NCBI GenBank assembly: GCA_028386065.3
Contig: JAKUCV010001759.1
Span: 1-64,000, forward strand
DNA: 64,000 nucleotides
Reading direction: 5' to 3'
DNA from: Turnera subulata
Taxonomy: Eukaryota; Streptophyta; Magnoliopsida; Malpighiales; Passifloraceae
Shown here: in pieces, positions 12,508-25,200 of the stretch
Numbering within the stretch: position 1 is the stretch's first letter
Layout: every line of letters starts with the position of its first letter
Translations under genes and position numbers: made by a program
Notes under the pieces: generated by a model
What the model was told of the DNA's origin: nothing
The model's input: only the letters and a program-made list of their open reading frames with translations
The model's database searches: none

Positions 12508-13953
12508 TTGGAAGAACCACTACCTGCGGAGGCAACAGGACGAGAAGACACATTTTTGTATTAATTTTGTTCAACTGCTAATAACGTAGCTTGATAAAAT
12601 TTGCTTAAACTGTTTGAAAACGCTTTTAAAACACATATAATAATATCCTTTTAACTAATATCCAGTTTGTGTACTTCATTGCATCAAGAAAGGATGGTAA
12701 CGTGTTTGGTCTATATAATTCTGCGTCATTAATCATTAAAATTTCACTCGTGAAAAACACACACACGCATATATATATAATGAAGTAACAACGCAGCTGC
12801 GATGCAACTAAAGATGTTTATGGACCCCTTTGAGTTCTCACATTGAAAGACTATCTACGAAATTAAGCGTGTTCACAAATCACTTTAATGTGAATAATGC
12901 CAGCTCTATTCTCTTACAAAGACCTGTCTCGTCTCATGAACAGCTTACATAGCCCAGACAGAGACTGGCATTTGCCACAATTGCTCGGAAACAACTAGGA
13001 TTCAAGACTGGGCCCTGAGAGTTTGCAAAAGGGTCTACAAAGATACTAACTTTTATCAAAACGATTCAGTGCTTTTTGGTCGTCATGTACATGGAGATGG
13101 TAATTGGGTTAACAATGGGTGGTTGGTTTATGGCTAGAAAGAACAAATGGTAAGTGGGTTTACTTGGGAAATGAAGAGCAAGAAAGTCGACTGCCCGGTG
13201 GGTTCCAAAGAAAGCACCAAGGGGTTTCCGGTATAACATGATACCGTTCGGTCCATCCACAGCAGCCCCAACAGAGTAAAGGGAAGACTAAGGCTTTTAT
13301 CAAATCTCACTTGGAAGACTGGAATCTAATACCCTTAAACCATGGTGACCCGGTCAAAGTTGGGATTATGGGAAAACTAGCCTCCAACTACAGTCTACTC
13401 CTAAATCTGGCGGCCAATTTAAAAGTCTTATAGCAAGACTCCATATTTGCTTTGATAATTGACTAGGCCATACTGACCAGCAAAACATTTTGCGAGTTCT
13501 CTTAGTACGTCCAATCCATTAAAAAAATTTCATACACGAGACACTGGATGATATGGCCGGTTAAAGTTAAGACTCATGTTAAATTTTTATTGCTTTGAAT
13601 CAACCAAATCAGCTTCCCATTTAATAAAAGTTTGAATACAGCAGAATAATAAGCAGAACACAGGTTCATATGCTCCCTTTGAAACAGTTTCCACTGGTTA
13701 AACAATCAGCCAAATAGAAATGCCATGGATAGAGCCACCTGCGTTCAAAGTTTTTAGATGGTCTATAACAATGGCTCAAGGAGGAACAATCTGAGTCTTG
13801 CAATTTTCTACACATAGCGGCTCAAAACTCGCCAAACGATTTCCAAAGTCAACAACAGTGGTCATTCAAGCGGAGAAGCCCGAGGTACTTTGACATCATA
13901 ACTGCTCATCACTCCATCCCAAACCAGTTCGACTCTAAGAGCTGGTGCGTTAA
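12508..13953. other. Intergenic region with 3' flank of the LRR gene
   Basis: No gene was recognised. A 64-codon minus frame at 13066-13260 has no known domain and no supporting splice signals. The right-hand end should contain the LRR gene's 3' UTR. Confidence 0.45.
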
Positions 13954-16450
13954 CTACTCATCACTCCATGTTGATGGCCCACCCATTCCCACTTCAATTG
14001 CTGAAGGCAACTGGAGTACATTGCCCACTCCCTTGTTTTTACTTTTCTTCTTCTTCCCAGAGACGGCAACCAGGCCAGACTGTGAATTCATGCCCTCAAC
14101 AGCTTTGTTAACTATTTTCTTTTCACCATCATGTTCCGGACTTGCTGAAGCATCAGCAGAAAAAAAGTCAGCAAATGATACTTCCTTATTGTCAATAATA
14201 TCGAGCATATTTAACTTCTCTCTTGATTTTTTTGGTTTCTTGGCAGCTGCAGTATTATCATCCTTAATGCCCTTGTCCTCCGTTTTCTTCCTTTTCTCTT
14301 TCAAGTCTATCTCCTTCTCAAATTCATTAGTGCTCTCCTGTTCTTGTGATTTTTTCCTCTTAAGCTTCTTTTCAATCATGTTATCATCCCTTTTAAAGGT
14401 TGCAACTTCTTCCTTCTTTGATAGTTTGACCATTGTTGTCTCCGTCTCCTGCTCAAAACCATTTGCCACATCAACCTCACCAGCATTGTCAAAGTCCCTA
14501 CTTTTATTTTGATCTGCCTCATGCTTGGAGGACTTCTTTTTCCTTCCCTGATCTTTTCTCTCTTGCTGCTGAACTTCCAGCTCACTTGCAGGATTAAGGG
14601 AAAAATCATTGACCTCACCTATCGCATTTTTGGTGCTTTTACCTATTGGTCTGGCATTCAATATGTGCAAGTGTGGCAAGAACTTTTGCACCTGCAGCGA
14701 TAGTTTTCAAATTACCACCTTAACAAACAAAAGTGCTTGAATAATAAATATAAAAGAGGAGCAGGTAAAGCCAATCTACCTTCTTTGCCACTTTATCATT
14801 CTCAGCAATTGGGTTTCCTTGTAGGTTAAGGTTTTTGAGGTCAACTAATGACTTCAACACCTGCAACTTCAATCATCAGTATCAGCAGAAACATATGTTC
14901 AAGGGCATTATATAAAAAAGGAAGGGATAGTAACTCTCATTCCTAACCTTCACATCAGACCAACTAGTGAGCACATTATTCCCCAAGTCCAGAATCTGAA
15001 GTTTCTTATTATGATCCAAGTCAGCCGGAAGAGTCTGAGCAATTGAGAGAGAGCAAACATAGCAAAGTAGTAAGCAACACCAAAAATTTTAAAAGGCCAC
15101 CAAGAAACAATCATGATTAATAAACCTTTTAGCGATCACTTAAGAAACTGCAAAAGTGCACTGTTATAGGGCATGTATCACATACAAATGAACCGGGTTA
15201 CATACCTTAATATCATTATGAGCAATTCGGAGCTCTTTCAGCTCGATGCAGGATTTAAGAGAAGAGTCAATGGTCTGGATTTGGCAGTGGGAGATAGAAA
15301 GCTGTGGAGAAACATGGTTTCAACACCCTTTGTTGCGACCAACATACCTTGCAATGTAAGCCAAAAACACAAAAATGCTAACCTTTGACAGGGATTTCAC
15401 CTTGACTAGAGATTCACCAATTTCGCGGATTGGATTTCGAGAAAGAACTACAGAGAGTAGCAAAAAGAAAGGAACATGAATCAGTTCCTAGTGATAGGTA
15501 CTAAGAGGATTGCCACTATTAAATGTCACATCAATCTGGACAGTAATTAGTTAGCTTAAACAGGGGCGCAAAGAAGAAGAGTAACTGCTAATCAAATTGA
15601 GCCCACACAAACACAAATTAAGAAGGGAGAAAAAGAACTCACCAAGAGTATTCAATTCCTTGAGTTGATCAAGCTTGCAAAGAGAAACAATCTCATTGTC
15701 TGTAACCACAAGAAATAAGTAAAAATTCCTCCTCCCTTTGTTTCCGCTTGAACATTAACATTCAGGACAAGAGGGTAAGAGAATACATGGCAATTCCGAC
15801 ACTAAAAAAAAAAACTCACCATTTAAAATCAAGGCACGCAAGCTAACAAGAGACTTGACCTCGGCCACAGATTTAAGTTTATTTTTTCCAGCATTCAGCA
15901 CCTGATAATTCACAATAACCAAGCCGGAGAAGCTCAAAAATTTGACTTGCAGAAACAAAAACTAAAAACAAGGAAAAACAAGGAAAAAAAAAAAAACAAA
16001 GCTTCAGAGCAAACTTACAGTGAGCTTGGAGAGCGATTCAATTCCTTTCAAGCTCTCTAATTTGTTTTGCACGACAGACAACCACTTCAAGTTCACGCAA
16101 GAACCCAGACCCTAAACCCACAAAATATATCAGCAACCAAAATCAAACCCACCAATGCGTGGCACTAGAGTAAGAGTATCACCATACCTGGAGTGAAGTG
16201 AGGTTATTGGAAGAAAGGTCGAGTCTTTCCAAGTTGGTGAACTCGCCCAAGCACGAAACCTATGAAGAGAAAGAACAAAACATTACTAGAACTGGGTTCG
16301 TTTGATCGATGAAAAAAAAAAACAGGAGGAACATAGAAAAATGAAGAGTACATCGGAGAGAGCTTTGTGCGTGAGGGTAAGAGAAGTGATGGAGTTAGGG
16401 TCTTTAGTGTTTTTGTCTTTCAAGACTTGCTGGGTAGTCAAGCGAGTCAT
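13954..16450 (-). CDS. Leucine-rich repeat protein with Lys-rich tail (At5g22320-like), 10 exons
   Basis: Exons on the minus strand are 16450-16352, 16259-16188, 16111-16019, 15901-15820, 15699-15643, 15447-15383, 15301-15206, 15034-14948, 14860-14780 and 14691-13954. Every junction is GT/AG and in phase, giving 489 residues. Residues 1-240 hold SDS22-type repeats of about 22 residues (NLERLDLSSNNLTSLQ, LTVLNAGKNKLKSV, LRALILNDNEIVSL, LNTLVLSRNPIREIGESL, LKELRIAHNDIKTLP). The final exon encodes the LRR cap and about 220 residues of highly charged, probably disordered sequence with several KKKK/KRKK clusters that could act as nuclear or nucleolar signals. It ends GMGGPSTWSDE. There is no signal peptide or membrane segment, so a cytosolic or nuclear scaffold is likely; function is unknown. 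An in-frame ATG seven codons upstream (16471) exists, but family members begin MTRL. The gene looks intact. Confidence 0.9.
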
Positions 16451-16561
16451 GGTAGCAACCAAGCTCCTCAAAAACCCTAAACCCCTTGAATTATGAGTAG
16501 TGCTCGCTCTTTCTGGTTTCTACCTCCGGCGGAGGATACTGGTAGTCTGGTAACTTGTAAG

Positions 16562-17137
16562 TAGTGGTGGCAAAAAGGTCTTAATGGATAAAATATTTCC
16601 ATTTAATTATGGGTATTTGTAGGTTGTGTAATAGATATTTATGATATTTAAATATTAATAATTTAATTTAGTCTAGGTCAAATTGGGCCCAATTAGGCTA
16701 TCATTGTGGGCTCAATTGGGCCCATCTCGGTTTATCCGTCAGGCTTAATTGGGTCTGATTTGGGCCATTTTATATGGATCCTAATTGGGCCATGTTTGGC
16801 CCAAATTGGGCAAATCTATACGGGCTTAAATTGGGCTTTATGAGCCAGATTAAGCTTGACTATGTCCTCCTAAAAGTGTTTAATTTGGCTTATATGGGTG
16901 TCTTGGGTTAATATGGCTAGGTCGGATTAATATTTATAAGGTTAAAAATATTAAAATACAAGATTTTTAAAAATTAATATTAAAATTAAATAGGTAGATG
17001 AGTATGAACGTCAGAATCGATATAGTTATCCATTTAAATTTTTTGATGGGTCAAAAATAGATAAATGAATATAAATAGATATGAACCATTTATGTCTCAA
17101 CCCATAGATACCATAGATAACTATTTTGCCACCTCTA
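16562..17137. mobile_element. hAT-type MITE in the LRR gene's proximal upstream region
   Basis: Terminal inverted repeats TAGTGGTGGCAAAA and TTTTGCCACCTCTA bound 576 bp. The flanks are an 8-bp direct repeat with one mismatch (CTTGTAAG at 16554-16561, CATGTAAG at 17138-17145). TAG-type ends and an 8-bp duplication fit the hAT superfamily. No transposase is present. Inside are many TTGGGCC/GGGCCCAA-like words in both orientations. It starts about 110 bp upstream of the LRR start codon. Confidence 0.85.
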
Positions 17138-17145
17138 CATGTAAG

Positions 17146-18277
17146 GCTTAGCTAAAGACACTCCAGTTGGATTGGCGGCATAAACTTGCATGACATGTCG
17201 TTTTAGTTTTTGCATTTGAGCCTGCGGATCTCAACTGAACAGGTAGGGGATGGATCTGGATCCATAGCCTTTATCGGGCCTATTTATGGGCTCTACATGG
17301 ATCAAATCGGGTCGATTTTGGATATTGCCTTGGGAAAAGTCGAGTCGGGAGGACCAATGATTGATTGCCCAATAAATATGAAAATCTTTTTAACGCCAAT
17401 CAATTTCATTGATATTTAACCAAGTTCAGTCTTGATAAGATGGAAAATATTTTTAGGAGAACAATGTCTTGAGAAATTGCGTCTGTCTTTGGGGCTGATT
17501 GTTGCTGCAATAGGAGCTGTTTTTGACTATCTTATTGCTTTTGATGCATTTTCTAATATTACATTGTTTTTCCTCTTTAAATTTCTCATTTTTTTAAACC
17601 AAAAATTCTCATATGAACTTTAGGAATTTTAGAAAAAAGTAAAGCAACAAACCAAAACAATCAGTTGAGTTGTTTATCTTATTCATAATCTAAAATAGAA
17701 TTTGGCCCTTTTCTAAAATCAAATCTTACAATACTAACAATAAGAAACTAAAATCCACATTTAGAAGAATGAAATAGAAGTAGTTTGAAAGAAATTATGA
17801 AAAGAAAGCTTTTGGAAAACTTATTAGGAATCTAAAATACCAACAACAATTAGTATTTTGTATGCAAAATTAGTTTTAAGGAGGAGAGGAGGCGGTTAGA
17901 ATTAAGAAAAAAATATAGTCATATTAGCCAAAATACAAAAAGCTGAAATACTCAACACATGTTTCGTTAAGTGGTTTGGCGTTTATTCTCATTGAGAACG
18001 GTCTCGAGTTTAAATATTGTGAAAAGAGAAAATTGTGGACCGATTCGGCTCGAACTAGACTAAACAAGTGGCTAAAGAAAAGAAAAAGAAAGTTAAGGAC
18101 AGAAATTCCCATTTTGAAATTATTGAGGTTTCAAATGAACTTCTCTCCGTTTGTCCCCATCAAAAGAAGAAACAGGAGATAGAGTAGGATATTTCCTCCC
18201 CTTTCACTCAAAACACCACATAGAATAAAGAGCAGTAGTAGAGCAGAACAGAGCAGGTCTGGATTTGCCAAATCCCA
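17146..18277. other. Intergenic region upstream of the chloroplast membrane protein gene
   Basis: AT-rich with short frames only. The segment between about 17146 and 18277 separates the divergently transcribed LRR and plus-strand genes and should hold the latter's promoter. No clear TATA box was chosen. A weak scar-like duplication (left AAATTTCTCAT, right AAAATTCTCAT, near 17580-17611) was noted but is imperfect. Confidence 0.4.
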
Positions 18278-21155
18278 ATGGTTGCTCTCTCAAGCATCAC
18301 CTGCTTTTCCTGCCACACCAAATTCCCGTCCTCTAAACCACTTCTCCATAGAAACCCATCAACCGTCTCAGTTTTGAGAGCCAGCTCCCCATCAGGTTCC
18401 CCTCTTCCCAATTCAAGAACTGGAATTTACGCTCATTGCTTCTGAAAAGATAGTTTCTTTACCCTTTTGATGCATCATTTATTGATTATTACGGTGTTTC
18501 TTCGTTTGCTTTCCAGTCAATGAACTTGTAGAAGATGATGTTCTGCAAACTTTTTTGAGGGAAAGAGCAGTTAATGGAGATTTTATATCCAAAGCTTGTG
18601 ACATGTTGTGGCAGAGGGGAGCTTTGAAACTTATGGATGTTGGGGAGGATGATGAACTTGATGACATTCCCCAAGAAGCAGAGCAGGTACCACTACATTG
18701 CCACGCCACTGCACATAATTTGCTGAAGAATGCTCCTTTATGTGTTCTTTCTAAAGAGAGTTTATTGTTTTCTGAAAGTTTGATCTTAGTACTAAACTTA
18801 TGTTCAATTTATTTGTTTTGCATTCGTTGATATGACTGCTTTTGTAGGTTGGGGGAAGTGATAATGATGGTGGGTTTTTAAAACTTACCTGGACCCAGGA
18901 ATGGTTATTAGGCGAGCAATCTGCACCAATGAATAAAAAAGTCACTGCAAAGGTATACTTGTGTTATTTATATCATCTCATTGTTGCTGTTGGATGATAT
19001 TTGTGTTTGCTGTTTTTTAACCCCATGCATGTCATAATCAGGAAGTGCAGTATGATCGTGATAAGACGAAGAAGCTGAACCTTCTCAAGTATGAAGCTGT
19101 ATGATATTCCTATCCTAACTCACATTTTTACTACTGGTTTATGTCAAATCTTTAACTTCAGTTTCCAATCATCCTGTTTACTTCTTTTTGAAGTTAATCA
19201 GATTTGTTTATCCAGTGTCGTGGTGGGTTGAGGTTGTCGGTCATAGCTCTTATCAAATTGTTGGCTTATGATTTTATGATATAGTTTTCTTCTTCAACTG
19301 CTAAACAAATTTCTTGATATTGCATGAATTAGATCTTTGTCACAGTAAAAAGACCGTCTATATGAAGGATATAATAGAACAGGGGATTTGCAAATGTGAA
19401 TCAGAGCTTTGAATGATTGACATTATGACTCCAGAATAGTGTGATATGTGTTGTTTCAAAATAAAAAATAGTCTGTTATATACCATACATTGGTTACTCT
19501 TGGACTCAATTTTTGCTGGCCCGTCAGTGCTACTGCCGAGATGTGATTTTCTGTCTAGAAATGACTGTTTTAAAGGGACATGCCTTTCTCTACCTTTTGG
19601 TAGTCTTATAGCATCTATATTTTTATCGAACAGAAGATTCATAAGGCCTTGAGCTATAAAATATCCCTGCGCTGATTAAACCGCGAATCAACCCAATCTG
19701 GATACTTCCTCCCTAGTCCTAACCACTGAAGTGGCGATCCCGGGGGCTTTTCAGCGCCACTGAAGAAGTTAATCTTTGCTTTGTGCCAGTCTATACCTGA
19801 TTTTAGAAGATATCAATCAGTTTTCTTTTGCTTTTACAGATCAAGAGAGAACTGATGTTTGTATCACTTGGTATTGGAACTGCATGCAGCGGGTATTGTT
19901 TGTTAGTTCTCTCAATCCAGGTAAGGCTTTACAGAAAGGAAACAGTGTTGAAACTCCAATGAATGATGTAGATAATTCCTCTGCTATGAAGGATCATATG
20001 TGAAAATTACTAAGGTAGAAAAGCACAGTGTGTCACTTATATAGTTAATCAGTTATTCTTGCTCTGATTATGGTGCAATAAGAATGGTCTCATAACTGGA
20101 GGATTACACCCTGCTTTAGTGCATGCAATTTCTGATTCTTGAACTCTTCGGAAATAATCAGAAGAAACCAAATCATAATTTCTTCTCTCTTATTAATAAT
20201 GAACTTCATTTTCTTGCCAATGGCGTTCTGGAAACTTCATCATGATTTGCTTATAGAAAATTAATATACTCACTGATTTTCAGGCTGCAATAAGCTATGC
20301 GGTTGGAGTACTATTCAGGTTAGTTGATGCTCTTTTGCTAGCTTAATGACAGAACTTGCTTTATTCTCTGCTTACCTTGATGAAAAGTAAAAGATAGGGC
20401 CTGTTTACTTATGCTCTTTCAAGTTTTCTAACCAAGTTCATCTTAAGTGCAGTTGCTTATACCTTCAACTCTTATACCAGCATGCTGACAACCTTTCCAA
20501 GGAAAAGATTCCTCAGATTTTCCTGAAAAAGAAGTCCAAGAAGTATTAGTGAAAAACTTTTGCTTACTCATTCCTTTGATGTCTTTGTCTTCAGCAATTA
20601 TACTACTCTTATTTTATGCCAATTGCATTTCTTTTCTTTTTTTTTTTTTCTCAGGATTGGGATAAGGAGTGAAGATCTCAGAGACTCTTTGGAAAAAGCA
20701 ATTAACGGAAGTAGCATTGCTCTTTCATCTCCAAGACTCGTCATACCTGCTGCAATTTACGGATTGTGGGGCCTTTCTCATCATTTTCTCCCCAACGATG
20801 TTTTCGATTTCCAGGTAAGGCTTCAGTTTTGTTAAAATTCCTATTTTACTGCTTATAGTAATGCAGTCTACAAACTAGAAAAAATAACAATGAGTATCTT
20901 AGTTAGCAAGTCTCTTGGTGAAGCAATTTTCTTTCCCTGATTGGTGCTTCCATTTTGTGTCTCTATTGTTAGAAAATGAAAGGTAAGTTAATACACCAAT
21001 GAGAAAACTCGCACTAATTGTTTCTGCTCATTTTTCTTCTTCTTTTGCAGCTTGCACCTGCCCTGGTTGGGCTGTTTGTGTACAAAGCTGCTGCTCTTGT
21101 TCAACTCTACAGAGATAATGAAGATTTGCAATTCATCTTCCCAGAAAACGAGTGA
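18278..21155 (+). CDS. Chloroplast-targeted four-helix membrane protein, ATP-synthase-I/CGL160-like layout, 9 exons
   Basis: Exons are 18278-18395, 18517-18686, 18848-18952, 19042-19098, 19840-19920, 20284-20318, 20453-20542, 20655-20814 and 21051-21155. Junctions are GT/AG and phases agree, giving 306 residues. Residues 1-39 are Ser-rich without acidic residues (MVALSSITCFSCHTKF), a chloroplast transit peptide. A soluble acidic region follows (residues 40-150, including the motif DFISKACDMLWQRGA). Then come two adjacent hydrophobic helices (about 155-177 and 178-198), a Lys-rich loop, and two C-terminal helices (RLVIPAAIYGLWGLSHHFL and LAPALVGLFVYKAAALVQLY). Paired helices with a final GLFVYKAA-type segment resemble thylakoid ATP synthase assembly factor CGL160 and AtpI-like proteins. 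That is resemblance of layout, not a confirmed match, and I do not recognise an exact named orthologue. The donor of exon 1 (CAG/GTTCCC) is weak but is the only in-phase choice before a stop. Confidence 0.8.
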
Positions 21156-22268
21156 ATCTCTTGTTCAGTACTCCTCAAACAAAGACAAACAGCGGTTCAG
21201 ATCATCTCATGGCACGATTCGGCACTTCCCAAGAACCGGAAAGGTTGAGCACTCATCATAGAATGTCAATAAAGAGCTTCCTGGAACTAACTTTCTTCTT
21301 CCTTCCCCTGGCATCCTATACGAAATTCATGAAGAATCTGCCAAACTAACATCCACAAAGCTGCTGGATATGAAATTAGAAAGTCTGCCAGCCCTTTAGG
21401 TATGGTTTGGTTGGTTCATCGGTATCGGATTCTGCAGACAATTGGCTGCTGGTCCTCTCCAATGATGTATTCACTGGTAGAAGTGTTTTGTACGCATGAG
21501 TCCCTGTATAAATATCTCTTGGAATCCTTCACAGTTTTCTTTGAAGAGCTTTCCCTAATGTTGTAAATTGGTACATTGAAGTGATTAATGTCAATGTAAG
21601 TATTTTCAGGTACTTATTATCAGTAGTATGCAGGAGGAGCAGATTGGTTTATGTGTTAATCCTCTTTTACTATTTTAATCTTGTTATGTTTTGTGAAATT
21701 TGTAACTTTATCCCTAATTTTAAGATAATTTACATGTAGTAACTTTTGAGTTAAAAAATATAATATAATGCTTCATTATTTTTTTTCATTTTTATTTTCT
21801 TATAATATATATCATGGAAATGAAACAATAGTATTGCAACTGCAACCAATAAACGGCCTGAGATTCCAAAGATTTCTGGAAATGACGTCGGCTAATTAAT
21901 TTAGTAATCTCTGCAGTCTGCACTCACACCATTTAATTAATTCATTAATCAACACTCAATTCCTGACAAATTTTTTTTATTAAACAAAAACACTCGATTA
22001 AACTTTCCTAATTTTTTTACTTAAACAGTAGTCCACTGTAAACTCACCTTCCTGGGTTATTATCACACTAGCGAAAACAGTGAACTCTGTAAGTACTACT
22101 ACTATTTTATAGTACTACTATACTTACTAGTTACTACTACTATACCACCACTACCAATCAGAGAACAAAAAAAACAATATCAAAAGATTTTTAATCTGCT
22201 TAGATTCAAACCCTAACTAGAAGGAAAGGAGAGGTAGCTTAGATCCGATCACCACCGGCACCGCGACT
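21156..22268. other. Intergenic region upstream of nicalin
   Basis: Contains the 3' UTR of the preceding gene (to roughly 21.6 kb), then AT-rich DNA. Just before the nicalin start, 22090-22146 has a degenerate TACTAC-rich stretch. No gene was seen. Confidence 0.4.
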
Positions 22269-25200
22269 ATGTCCCAAGCCAAGCCCCGCGGGCGACAACA
22301 GATGCAGCTGCTGGACTCCATCTCCTCCGTCATCGCCCTCGCCTTCCTCCTCCTCGCCTGCGCCGAGCTCTGCGACGCCGCCACCGTCGTCGACGTCTAC
22401 CGCCTCATCCAGTACGACATCTCCGGCGCCCCATTCGGATCCCGCCTCGCCTCCCTCAACCACCACGCCGCCTCCCTCCACTTCTCCCCCTCCGCCGCCG
22501 ACCTCTCCCGCTCCGTCCTCATCATCCCCGTCCGCGAGCTCAACATCACCTTCGTTAAAGGTTACCTACCTACCTACCTCCTCTCCAGCTATAGTAGTAG
22601 TAGTAGTAGTAGTAGTAGTCGTAGTATAATTTGATCTTCTTAACGTTGAGCTTCTAAAAATTATTATGGCAGAGTTTATTTCGCAAAGAAAGCCTCTCGG
22701 TGGACTGTTGTTCTTGCTTCCGGAGATGTTTAATTTCAAGAACGGCCTCGGCCGCGGCCACGACGCTGCTGCGGAGGATCGGATTCGGAGTGTTGTTGCG
22801 GAACTTGAACGGTTACTAGTGCATGCCAACGTACCTGTGAGTGATAAAAAAAACAAGCTGATGCAGTTGCTGACGTTTTTTTTTACTTTACTTTACTGCA
22901 TTTTCTGCTTATTTCTGCTGCATTTTGGCTGTTCTATTCTTAGATTTGGATTTCATTGTACTACCTTAGTACAACGACAGTTTATAGTCAGCCATTTCAC
23001 TTGTTGCCTGCTACTGTTTTTTGCCTTAGTTGGATTTAGCTTGATTGCTTATGTTTGTTGTGATTTTGTATTGGCGCAGTATCCTGTGTATTTTGCTTTT
23101 GAGGATGATGACATCAATGCTGTTTTGGCTGATATCAAGAGAAATGATGCCACCGGTCAGCCTGCAACGGCAACTACTGGGGGGTAAGTTTAGTAACTTT
23201 ATGATTAATGTGGGAGTTCTAATTAATTTTATGCACAAAACATTTTCGTGAGAGGACTTGCTTGGAAAAATAGCCGTTATCTGTCTGCTTTGGAAATTTG
23301 CATTGTATGAACAAAGCTGAGATTTTACCTCCTAATTGCAATTTGTCTTTAAGGTTTGGGTGCAGTGCTGTTCATTCATAATGGTTTTTGCTGAAGATTC
23401 TGTGTTAGAATCTACTCCATTTTACTTCTTTGTGTCATCCAGCTGTTGCTATTGAATGGGTAACCGGGAATAACAAAAAAATAGTTTTCCTTAGTTATGT
23501 CTTTCTGGAAGAGTATGCTGATATGCTAGAAACAACATTGGCTAAATCCCTAGGTAACACTTCTCATTAAGGTTGGGAAAGTAGCACAGGGGTCTTGACT
23601 TTTGCTAGAAAAGAAGAATGCTTTTTATCTTGAGTTTGATGCAGCTGTTTTGTACGGTGGTGTAACCTTATGTGGTCAGTACTTCCATGACTTTTAATCA
23701 TATCCATGTACCTATGCTACTTTTCACCTGCTGAAATTGATCAAGGACTAATCTTCCTGAATCCTTGGAAAATTTGTAGATACAAGCTTGTCGTTTCAGC
23801 ACCAGAACCTAAGAGAATTTCATCTCCTTTTATTACCAATCTTCAGGTCATCTTTCTACTCTTTTCTTTTATTATGAATGATTAGCATAATTTAATATAA
23901 TATGTGTCAGGAATGAATATGATAGGATATTTTTCTTTGAACAGTTTGAAAATTGACAGCTAAATTTTCTTTAGATGGAGTTTAGTTCCCATCTTCGTGA
24001 TGGTGAAAAGAAAAATAATCTTAGATCTGCAGGGTTGCTTTATATAAAATTGTCAGAAAAGAATATTTGATGGTAAAAATTCTGGTGCATATGATTTGTT
24101 GCTATTGGTGTATGTTTTCTGTCATGGACCTTCTTAAAAGGTAAGTTATACGTTCAATTGGATCAAGGTTGACTCTGACTACTTCTTGATGTTTTTCTTG
24201 CGGATGTAGTTATTGACCAATAATGTGCACACCTATGGTCAATCTTGCTGTCACACCTATTCTAAATTGAGCTTTTTTCCTGCTGAATCATGATAGGGAT
24301 GGCTTCCAGGGCAGAAAGCTGATGGAGATCAAAGTCAACTTCCAACAATTGCAATTGTAGCATCCTACGATACATTTGGGGCTGCTCCTGTATGTGACTT
24401 GTTTAAATCTGATGGTTTACATAAACCTTGTGCGTGCCATATAATAATGTGATGATGGTTAAATTTGTAGGCATTATCAGTTGGAAGTGATAGTAATGGG
24501 AGTGGCGTTGTGGCTCTTCTTGAAATAGCTAGGCTGTTTTCTATTCTCTATTCAAATCCAAAGACAAGAGGAAGGTACAATTTACTTTTTGGGTTGACTT
24601 CTGGTGGGCCTTACAACTTCAATGGAACACAAACGGTAATTAGAAGATTCAAGTGCATCATTTCATTTTCTTCACAATAAATTTATTTGTACCATCGAAT
24701 TTAATACAAGAGGTTCATAGACCTAGTTTTCTTCTCTATGCAGTGGCTTCGAAGCTTTGACCAACGTGTACGTGAAAGCATCGACTATGCTATTTGCTTA
24801 AATAGTATTGGTTCATGGAATAATGAATTGTGGATTCATGTGTCCAAGCCACCTGAGAATGCATATATCAAACAAATTTTTGAGGTGAGCAGTTTTAAGA
24901 TAACTATACAACGTCACTGTTGTACTTCTACTTTTCCATGATTTAATGGAAAGTTTTCATGTAGGGTTTCTCTACTGTTGCTGAAGAGCTAGGGTTTGAG
25001 GTTGGTCTAAAGCACAAGAAAATTAATATTTCTAATCCTCGAGTAAGTTGAGCTACCTAAAAGTTTTAATTGCTTTTCATTATCTTTTTCTGGCTTACTA
25101 ATTGACGAAACTTGGGTTTTTCTAACCTTCTTGTTAAAAAAAAAAACAAGTTGAGCAAACAAGCTTGATGCTTTCCTTGGAGAAGTTCCCCAGGAGACAA

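Noticed and set aside
13066..13260. 64-codon minus-strand frame with protein-like opening
   Set aside because: Too short, no matching neighbouring exons, no recognised family.
14021..14512. 163-codon plus-strand open frame
   Set aside because: Antisense of the Lys/Glu-rich last exon of the LRR gene; hydrophobic composition results from that.
19715..19766. GC-richer inverted repeat (AGTGGCG/CGCCACT) in intron 4 of the chloroplast protein gene
   Set aside because: Only a 7-bp stem; no terminal duplication or known motif, so left as local sequence.
22239..22481. Minus-strand open frame across nicalin exon 1
   Set aside because: Antisense of the GC-rich first exon; Gly/Glu-biased, no domain.
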